Part shown: positions 55,777 through 64,000 of the stretch, in pieces
Position numbering within the stretch: the first letter of the stretch is position 1
Layout of the letters: each line of letters opens with the position of its first letter
Source: Brachypterus glaber
Lineage: Eukaryota > Arthropoda > Insecta > Coleoptera > Kateretidae
DNA length: 64,000 nucleotides
NCBI GenBank assembly: GCA_958510825.1
Contig: OY294046.1
Coordinates: forward strand, 73,541,808 to 73,605,807
Reading direction: 5' to 3'
Made by a program: the position numbers and the translations under genes
The notes under the pieces: generated by a model
Database searches by the model: none
The model's input: the letters and a program-made list of their open reading frames with translations, nothing else
What the model was told of the DNA's origin: nothing

Positions 55777-56200
55777 CACGGAAAAAAAAATTATAGCTAG
55801 GAGCGCTATAACACACATACCAAGCAAATTATAATCGCTTATTATATAAATACAAGGCTTTCTCTTACAATTATGGCAGTCAGTGTAAAAATTTATATGA
55901 AATACTTTAATTGTTTAGTGAATAATAAAATATAACAAATAGTATGGCATTTATAGCTTAAATAGATTTAATTATTGTCCGTGCTAATAATTTTTATAAT
56001 ATAATAAAATTTCTGTAAATTTATAATAGTGCCTGTAATAAATATAATCGTGTCTGTAATATATATAATCGTTTCCAATTTATTTTTAACATTATTAGTT
56101 ATTGTGTCCCTTATAATCTATAGCTTAAATCACTATAATTTGCCACTGTTACCAAATATCTTATAATGTATAGCGCAGAGCCCACTAATTTCTTTCCGTG
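55777..56200 (-). mobile_element. MITE family B, copy 5
   Basis: 424 bp, CACGGAAA to TTCCGTG, TA on both sides. Confidence 0.92.
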
Positions 56201-56202
56201 TA

Positions 56203-56797
56203 AGAGAAAAAGTGAAGCTTTTTTTACTAGTCTGTAGAATTTACGGACGACGCGTAGCGAAGCGGAAACTACAGATGAGTAAAAAAAGCTCTTTTCCTCT
56301 GAATGAAACATACTATTTTTTCTTCAAGCATCCTATATATATATATATATTTTTTTTAAATATTAATTTTTGAATTTAATTTATTCAGTAATAAGGTATG
56401 TTTTTTTTTTATTAAAATAAAACCCTTTCGAAATAAACTTAAACCTTCCTTAGCTCATTTTAAATTTTTTTCGTAGGCTAAATCGTACAGTTTTCGCGAT
56501 TACGATGGTAGCATTTGTAATTTCGGAGAGATTTGTAGGTGTATAAACCATATGTTTTTCTTACACAAGGTTTTTGCACAGAATTTCGAGTCAACCACAT
56601 AATAAACAAACAAGTTTGAAGTATGGCTGCCATCAAAGTCAAAGAGTGCTGCCGCCAGTGTTGGTTTTGCTAACTAACTTTTTTTTACGGCGTACAACAA
56701 TGAACTCATTTTTATTTACTGTAAAAAAATAGATCACTTCTAACTAGTGTGTTCAGTTATAAAATATGAACATTTTAGTACGCTTGAAGAAAAAGTA
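56203..56797. mobile_element. Hairpin element I, copy 1
   Basis: It starts with an imperfect hairpin (AAGCTTTTTTTACTAGTCTG with CAGATGAGTAAAAAAAGCTC) around a GC-rich loop (CGACGCGTAGCGAAGCGG). Then ATACTATTTTTTCTTCAAGC is matched at the far end by GCTTGAAGAAAAAGTA. Copy 2 is at 62441-63415. The 66-aa minus frame at 56111-56311 spans MITE B5 and this hairpin and is an artefact. Confidence 0.75.
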
Positions 56798-57840
56798 TAT
56801 TTGTATTGTATCAAAATATTGATAAAATATTTAATTCAAAAATAAATAAAAAGATATAATAGGGGAAAATTATTTTTGACAAAATCTTTATTATCTTTTC
56901 ATTTGCAAAATTTTTATTCATTGGACTATGAACAAAATATCTATTAGATAAAATGTCTATGGAAAAAATATTTAGGATTATTTGTTTCTTAGAAGAAATG
57001 ACATGGGACAACAGTATGTTGCCGCATGCTTTTAAACTTCTCGAATAAAAAAATTTAATCGTTAAGGAAGGTCATCCGAACAAATAATCTTTAATTTTTG
57101 CATAAGTATATTAAACAAATATCACTTGAATAAGATTTTTGTTAGATGAAATAACCATGAATTTACATAGTACGGAATAGTAAATTTACTATTCTGGACT
57201 ATGCATAATTCATGAATTTATGTAAAAGAATGTAAAATAATGTAAAATAATGTAAAATAATGTAAAAAAATATATTTACATTGATTTACATATTTTTACA
57301 TGCTTTTACAATGTAGGGGTATGTTATTTTAAGACGCGCGTGCGCTTTGGACAATAACCAGGAAGGCGTCGCATCATGAGACGGACCGTTTAATATTGTT
57401 AGAGAGACGCATGCTGCTAGGTTAAAGTGTTAAAAGTGTAAAAAAAGGTAAATATTATTTATGTACGATATTTAAATGCTTTATTTGTGGCCTAAAATTT
57501 ACATTCATTATAAATTACGATCTTTATCAACCAATAGATCTTTAAAGAAAGATGTAAGCAGTTTATACTCGTATTAAGGGTGCAAATCGTTTGGTTTATT
57601 AAACGAAATGAACTTTACGCTACGACATTTCAAAAAAGTATTGTAGGCAAATATAAAAAAAAATCGTTCAAGCTGATCGTTTTTTTTTACGTTTGTTTTT
57701 ATAATAAAAAGTCTATGCAAAATATTACCATTCTGGATTATGTAATTTTTACCGTTTCGGTCTATGCAAAATATTACCATTTACCATGTAGTTTAATGTA
57801 ATTTATTTTTACCGTGTATAGGACGACACTTCTATTGGAC
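56798..57840. other. Unassigned stretch with TTTACAT motifs and short tandem repeats
   Basis: AATGTAAAAT repeats four times at 57233-57271, and GTCTATGCAAAATATTACCA occurs twice (57711 and 57759). TACAT/ATGTA motifs at both sides suggest a decayed element. GTAAAAAAAGGTAAAT near 57440 is donor-like. Confidence 0.45.
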
Positions 57841-58795
57841 AAAATGGATAGATAGATAATTTTTTATTATCTGCAAGAGCTTAGTAGCTCTATTATAAGC
57901 AATGGATACACGAGTCAAAGGCCAAAACGTAATCTAAAAGAAATGCATTTGGACAATTGTCTATCAGAAAAGAATTATCCCAAATAAAACTGTTAAAATT
58001 TAGGCAAGAAGATCTGAGAGAGCTTGATTCCCTATTTCTGGCATAAGTATACAAAATCATATATATGAGCATTTGCATGTAAGCTGTCTGCTGTCACCTC
58101 TTGACGGATTTATTGGCGGATTCAACGAGGGAGTCGAGTATTAAAATCTCCCTTATTGTTGTGTCATGATAGAGTTACTGCCGCGACGAAGGCAGCCCAT
58201 GTCAATTTCATTTGTTACATGTGTAGTCTTGTGCTGATCCCGGCATATTATTCACCATAATACAAATATTCATACTGAATTAATTTGGCCATACCAAATA
58301 CATAATGTTTTATGTATTTTTTGATTCAGATATCCTGCAGCTGACCCAGTTCTACACTCTTCGGACTTCGTAAAACCTTGGATGAAGATTTAAAGTTGTA
58401 TAAGTAGTTACTCTTCATTTTCCTTTTTTGTTTTTTCATCCGTACTGAGCAACAATTTTTGTGATTCTGATTTCTGAACTAATAATAATGAAAATAATAA
58501 CTTTAATCAGCTTATAAGGTTTAAGGAAAACATATATTTATTTGAGAATAGCGGAAATATTCCTTAAATTTTTTATTGTCAAGTAAAACAATATTGCAGC
58601 TTCCTGTTCTGTTCTGCTTTAGTGGGAAAAAATTGAAACTAGGTCTAAAAATAACGAGCGCCCAACTATGTATTTTAGAAACAATTTTTTAAACAGATTC
58701 AGCTGAATATTTTTTACGTTGTTGGTAAAAAACTAGATTGAGTTGGAAAATAATCAATTGACATTTTTGTCTGAATATGCTAATGCAACTTTTTT
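57841..58795. other. Unassigned stretch with an acceptor-like site
   Basis: No repeat from this window is present, so it may be low-copy sequence. TTTTTTGATTCAG at 58316-58329 precedes a 20-codon frame (YPAADPVLHSSDFVKPWMKI) closed by TAA, which could be a terminal exon. Nothing else supports a gene. Confidence 0.3.
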
Positions 58796-59860
58796 ACATC
58801 GTTGACCATGTTTTTTCACTATTCCCGACGTTTTAGACCTTCGAGTCGAAATCGGTAAAAAAAATGCGTCTGTCTGTCTGTTTGTCTGGGTGTAAACTCG
58901 CTAACTCCATTTCTAAAAAAGATATCGACAAGCGGGTTTTTGAAGATTGTTTCTTATCATATTTTGAAGAGCTGATTAGATTTTGGGGGTAAACGAGTAA
59001 GGGGGTAAGAATGGGGTAAAACGTCTACTTTTAGCGTTATTATTAAGTTAATTATTATTGTATTTTATTAATTTAGTAATTATATGAAAGAATTTTTTAA
59101 ACTACTGAAAAAAATTTATAAAATATTTTTTTGTAAAATACATTGTTTTCGAGATAATAGCGTGCACCACATTAAAATGTTTTTTAGCATAACTAACTTA
59201 TTTACAAACCGATTTCAAAAAAATAAATAATAATAATAAAAATATTTATTGGATAAACCAAAGGTCTTTCTGCCCATAATTTACAATACATTGGTATTTA
59301 CAATATTTTTAGTAATTAATACAATAAATTTTGTAAAAAAAGAAAAAAAAACTAATAATAATGTTTATAAATAATGAAAAAATGTTCATTGAACTAAGGA
59401 CTGATAAAGTGGTAGAGAAGGGTGTCGTCTCTTAGGATTGTTTATTATAGTTTAGTACTGTTTGTATCTTATTCATATTATCGTTGTTATCACTGAATTT
59501 TTTCCTTAGTCTTGAAAGTCTGTAACAAATTGGTTCTTTACCAGTTTTTTCATATAAAAGGTTGTTGGACGGATTGTGTAGTGGGTTCGTGGGGTTCCTC
59601 ATTTTTGTAATGGCTCTTAAAGCTTTCGTCAAAAAAATATATTTCAAATTAAAGCTCTTTTTAAGCTCTACGAAAAATGTTTCATACAGTTTTTGCTAGA
59701 ATTTAACGTTTTGAAGATACAGACTTTCAAACTTTAATAAATTACGCAATATGCAGGTGTATTAATGGTTGCCTATTCACAGATCTTCCTATTTCATAAC
59801 GTTTCAAATTAGTGCCTAGTGCCGATGTTTTGACAAGGTGCCTGCAACTGTTCGGCTGGT
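58796..59860 (+). mobile_element. Family A element, copy 7, divergent and split by a retroposon
   Basis: It lacks the left hairpin but has the GCGTCTGTCTGTCTG run (58864), the body and the right end (GTGCCGATGTTTTGACAAGG). The most diverged copy, so probably the oldest. A LINE or SINE 3' end is inserted at 59221-59634. Confidence 0.78.
59221..59634 (-). mobile_element. Retroposon 3' end with (ATT)n tail, inserted in family A
   Basis: On the minus strand it carries a 59-residue open end (ALRAITKMRNPTNPLHNPSN... to NKQS, TAA), an untranslated region and an (ATT)n tail near 59221-59240. TCAAAAAA-type sequence on both sides fits a short target duplication. The peptide does not match a family I can name; it is probably the C-terminus of a LINE ORF. 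Confidence 0.6.
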
Positions 59861-61338
59861 TTTCAGTTTACAGACAAACAATGATAAAGATTTTTTCGCT
59901 GAAGGGAGCATACAATAATATACAAAGCACTACATAATCTCTCAGCCTTAAAAGTTTTATTTAAAAACCCTGCAGCTGATCTGTTTTTCAATTTTGCATT
60001 ATTTGTCATGATTTGTTTTGAATTTTAAATAATTTGAAGATAGTCAATCATTTTAGACAGTTTTCATGAGCTTACATAATATCTAGTTTAAGGTCAATTT
60101 GTTTAAAATATTTAATGTATCAGTTTTGTATTGATCTATATGTATATAAATTTAAATTAAATTTTATTTATATTGCCTTCAAAGAACTTTTAACTCAAGA
60201 AGGAACATGATGAAATCTACCGTATGCTTCGTTTGAAGCGTGAACCAACTACGGTGTGGGGCTGGTGGGGAGTGACTATTGTTTACACTTAGTACGCGTA
60301 AAGAGAGAGAAAAAATGTGTAAACTCACAGTCTAATGTCGTAAAATGACTGACAGGGGTACAGTGTTGCCGATTGGAAACATATACTTTGGATATTTTAT
60401 TGTAAATTTTAAGAAACATTAGTTCTGTATGAGTTTTATATGAACTAGTAGTTTAATTTTAATAGATTTAAACATACTATATTATTAAACATAATTATAG
60501 TATACCCAATAAACTTTTTAAAATTTTTAATTTAAGTATAATGATTTGAATTCATGATAAGGTGGACACTACGCAACATCGCTACTAGGTATCCTAAAAG
60601 TCGACTAGCGATATCTACATTTTACACCACAAAGCTGTATCGCGTTTCTGTTAGTAAATAAACAAGCAAAAAGATGACACCTTCATAAACATTGGTCTGA
60701 AATTACTTCTTGAGCTAAAAGTTATTTGATTGCCTTCCAAAATATTAAGTAAGTGAATAATAATTTTTATTATATAAAAATAACTACCTAACTTTTTTGA
60801 GGTGACTCAAAAGATTACAAAATTGTTACATTTTTTTCAATAGTTTTGTTTTGTAGATTGTTTGATTTTAATAGGGTAAAATTTTGAATAGTAAAATACA
60901 AAAATCCTTGAAAAACAAACATTAAATTTTATTAGCATATCTGAATACATAATATAAAAACTTTTATTATTCCAGATGGGACAACAATACATTTTTCTGT
61001 AGGTGCCACAAATTAAAATTGAGCTTTGTATAAAGGGTTAAGAATGTTTGGAAAAAGGGTTTTTATAAATGTGTTAATTTCTGAACTGAATATATTTTAT
61101 TGCTCTTTGTATTTTATTATTTTTTTTTCATATATTGTAAGTTTGGCAATAAAATATATATATAGTTCAGGTAATTTTTAATAATACTCTTCTTGGAATA
61201 TTAAACATTTTTTTTTACTTCATAGCAAAAGTATCATTTCCTCTTTTAAGTTGCTGGTAAAGAAATTCAACACCAAGCAAAATCATAAATGTAAAATAGT
61301 TATATAGAGTTAAAAGTTTCATTTATGCAATAACCTAT
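59861..61338. other. Unassigned 1.5-kb stretch
   Basis: No convincing frame or shared repeat. It contains GC-richer patches near 60220-60370 and 60560-60650. Confidence 0.4.
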
Positions 61339-61401
61339 GGGACTGTCCATATATTTCGTAACGAAATTTTTCAAAAAAATTGACCACCCCTCCCCCCTGT
61401 G
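61339..61401. repeat. GGGACTGTCCATATATTTCG end fragment
   Basis: It resembles the start of 40070-40182; only this end is present. Confidence 0.45.
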
Positions 61402-61419
61402 TAAAAAACTGTCACATTG

Positions 61420-61605
61420 ATTGACGGACAAATTTAAGGTGCGACAGGAAAAGAGCTGAGATTTTACTAAACCGAGTAATATTGAGGTTAATTTTAATAT
61501 ATATATATTGTAAATTCACGTTCTGACATGGTGAATTTGCTTTAATTATTACAATTAATATTACTGAAAGGGTGACGGACAAATTTAAAGTGTAGGCCTG
61601 TGTAA
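61420..61605. repeat. Repeat family K, copy 2
   Basis: Inverse of about 2766-2910. It is bounded on both sides by GACGGACAAATTTAA(A/G)GTG, at 61423 and 61575, so this copy has direct repeats at its two ends. Confidence 0.65.
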
Positions 61606-62440
61606 TTTGAAATTATTAAAATTTGTGTTAAAACAATACCTTGGGCTTTTCCGTTTTTCTCCGGTCTCTAAAATATTTTGTGTGGGTTTATACAGCAACT
61701 AATGTATTTTAAAAATTTCTTTAGAAAATATAAATAATTCATATGACGAATGTGGTGGTTGGCGATATGAAAACTAGTATGGAATTTGTTTTTCATAGCA
61801 TTGTAGGAAAGAGTTATGTTTGGTAGCACTGAATATCGATATTGGACGATCTTGTAGCACACGTATAACTGCCTCTTATGACTTGATGTTACCGACAAAA
61901 AGTCATTCTTCAAGTGTTTCTACGTTTATAAGACATCGCCGCAATCTGGCATTATTAATTTATTAAATATTAATGACCAGATAATCATCACCTTAAAATA
62001 TAAAAAAACACACTAAAAATACCTATTATTAACATTCTTATTCTCGTAATGGGGTAGTTGATATTGTCGTAATGGGGTAGTTGACTGACATACTAAAAAC
62101 TTTATAGTAAAGTCCAATGTCATAGATACAATTATAATACCTAGTTAATATAATAAGAATAGTTGTCTTTGCATATAAAGTAGGAATATTTAATAAAAAG
62201 AAGAGGAAGAGGAATGAGAAGAAGAAGAGAAAAGCTTTACCCCTAGCGGAAATTTTGATGGACTAAGAAAAGGCCATGCCTTCTGACGAGGGGGCCTCCA
62301 ACGTATGAGGGGTCCCCAAACGGGGGGTGCCCCATAAGATTTTTCTCACAATCTCACAAGTTCATTCCGACCCTGGATACATACAATAATGGTGCTAAGC
62401 TTTGCGTCATCTTGATAAGGACCAAAAAAGCGGAGTCCGG
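61606..62440. other. Unassigned sequence with a short tandem repeat
   Basis: CGTAATGGGGTAGTTGA is repeated at 62046 and 62070. The 81-aa minus frame at 61668-61913 is unrecognised. A G-rich patch lies at about 62275-62340. Confidence 0.4.
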
Positions 62441-63415
62441 AAACTACAGACGAGTAAAAAAAACACTTTTCTTTGAGTGAAACATACTATTTTTTCTTCA
62501 AGCGTCCAAACATAATTTTTAATATTAATTTTTGCATTTAATTTATTCAATAATAAAATATGTTTTTTATTAAAATAGGCCAATAAAATACTTTTGGGAT
62601 AAACTTAAACCTTCCGTAGCCCATTTTAAAAATTTTTCGTATAGTCGTATACTTTTTGATGGTAACTTGTCTAATGTAGCATTTAAAATTAAGGATAGAT
62701 TTGTAGGTATAAATACAATCCATATATTCTTCAATCATTTTTAATCAATTTCACACAATGTTTTCGCACAGAATCTCGAGTCAACGACCTGTTTACATAA
62801 TAAACAAAGAAGTGTGAAGTATGGCTGTCATCAAAATCAAAGAGTGCTGCCGCCAGTGGCGGTTTTAATAACTAACTTTTTTTTTACAGCGTGCAATAAT
62901 GAACTCATTTTGTAAAAAAATAGATCACTTCTACACGGAAAAAAAAAATTATAGCTAGGAGCGCTATAACACACATACCAAGCAAATTATAATCGCTTAT
63001 TATATAAATACAAGGCTTTCTCTTACAATTATGGCAGTCAGTGTAAAAATTTATATGAAATACTTTAATTGTTTAGTGAATAATAAAATATAACAAATAG
63101 TATGGCATTTATAGCTTAAATAGATTTAATTATTGTCCGTGCTAATAATTTTTATAATATAATAAAATTTCTGTAAATTTATAATAGTGCCTGTAATAAA
63201 TATAATCGTGTCTGTAATATATATAATCGTTTCCAATTTATTTTTAACATTATTAGTTATTGTGTCCCTTATAATCTATAGCTTAAATCACTATAATTTG
63301 CCACTGTTACCAAATATCTTATAATGTATAGCGCAGAGCCCACTAATTTCTTTCCGTGTATCTAGTGTGTTCAGTTATAAAATATGATCATTTTAGTACG
63401 CTTGAAGAAAAAGTA
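62441..63415. mobile_element. Hairpin element I, copy 2, split by MITE B6
   Basis: It has the right arm of the hairpin (GGAAACTACAGACGAGTAAA), ATACTATTTTTTCTTCAAGC, the shared body (AAAGAGTGCTGCCGCCAGTG) and the far end GCTTGAAGAAAAAGTA. Confidence 0.8.
62934..63358 (-). mobile_element. MITE family B, copy 6
   Basis: 425 bp with TA on both sides. The matching empty site in element I copy 1 (GATCACTTCTAACTAGTG, about 56732-56749) shows the TA target directly. Confidence 0.95.
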
Positions 63416-64000
63416 ACTTTTATAGGTCGTTGCATTTTAGGAGTTTATACAGTTTATTGTAAGAAATATACCGTATTGTAGGGTATGAAGGCAGTGTACT
63501 GATATAAAGAATATCTTTATTGTATTAAATATATCCTTAAAATGAGTATTAGGTACACCATTAACCTCTTTCATTTTATATCTAAAGTGTGTATCAACTG
63601 CGTCGTCCACAAGGACAATTTATCCTAGTCTGAATAACATTAAGATATCTAGAAATAAACCCTATCATTTCTATTTTCGTACGATTTGTCTAGGTAAAAT
63701 AATTATTAAAGTTATTTTCAGGACTATTTCAACGCTAATTAATTACTTTTAAATTCAAATTTTCCACCCTTTGTTTTATCCAACACCAGATAATTTAATT
63801 AGAATAAAGCCATAGAAAATAATAGAATATATATTTAATACCTTCTCTATCATATTATAAAATAGAAATACATAATCCTGCTACACTAAAAAAAAGCGCC
63901 AACCAAGCAACTTTCTTCGCCAGAAATAACTTAAAAATTATAGATTTCAACTTCAAGTTATATCTACATACACATTTTTTGTATATAATAGTAGTGATTA
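63416..64000. other. Unassigned AT-rich sequence
   Basis: No gene or shared repeat seen. Confidence 0.4.

Noticed and set aside
1..64000. tRNA or rRNA genes
   Set aside because: I looked for GTTCRANNC-type T-loops with matching stems and for conserved rRNA strings and saw none; a covariance search was not possible.

Overview
The window looks like gene-poor, strongly AT-rich intergenic DNA from an animal nuclear genome, most likely an insect. The evidence is the repeat content: many short inverted-repeat DNA elements with TA, TTA, TTAA-like or 8-bp target duplications, Tc1-like transposase remnants, and several 5'-truncated non-LTR retrotransposons. A beetle is possible but cannot be shown from sequence alone. 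I found no complete host gene, no rRNA or tRNA gene, no CRISPR array and nothing bacterial. Nearly all short open frames fall inside repeats or AT-rich DNA.

Layout. 1-5 kb: Helentron/HINE-like family A, a 184-bp foldback and a hAT-type MITE. 5-8 kb: the first copies of MITE family B and of hairpin family C, the latter split by a CAGGGTG foldback. 8-13 kb: a 3-kb inverted-repeat element and two opposed copies of a 598-bp element, one of them lying between 260-bp direct repeats. 13-22 kb: a piggyBac-type MITE, a Harbinger-type MITE and a nearly continuous chain of foldbacks. 22-27 kb: a short GC-rich tandem array, two hAT MITEs and two more family A copies. 27-34 kb: a nested foldback, two more family A copies and two reverse-transcriptase fragments. 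34-37 kb: a nest of four DNA elements, one with a Tc1 transposase tail. 37-40 kb: two foldbacks over 1 kb long. 40-47 kb: a LINE 3' end split by a B MITE, a deleted Tc1 transposase, an unrecognised coding fragment (minus strand near 43 kb), long palindromes and a third reverse-transcriptase fragment. 47-64 kb: more copies of the same families, a TATA-containing GC-richer island near 53 kb, and a matched empty/filled insertion site for MITE B.

These sequences do not form a pathway. They record successive transpositions, and several nestings can be ordered because an empty site survives elsewhere in the window. The least expected patterns are: (i) several otherwise unrelated elements end in a long hairpin followed by the same AAATAACTATT-type terminus; (ii) CAGGGTG foldbacks of different sequence share internal blocks in the same order; (iii) one palindromic element abuts a different foldback in each of its two copies. 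Boundaries were read by eye. They should be good to a few bases where a target duplication is given and to tens of bases elsewhere.
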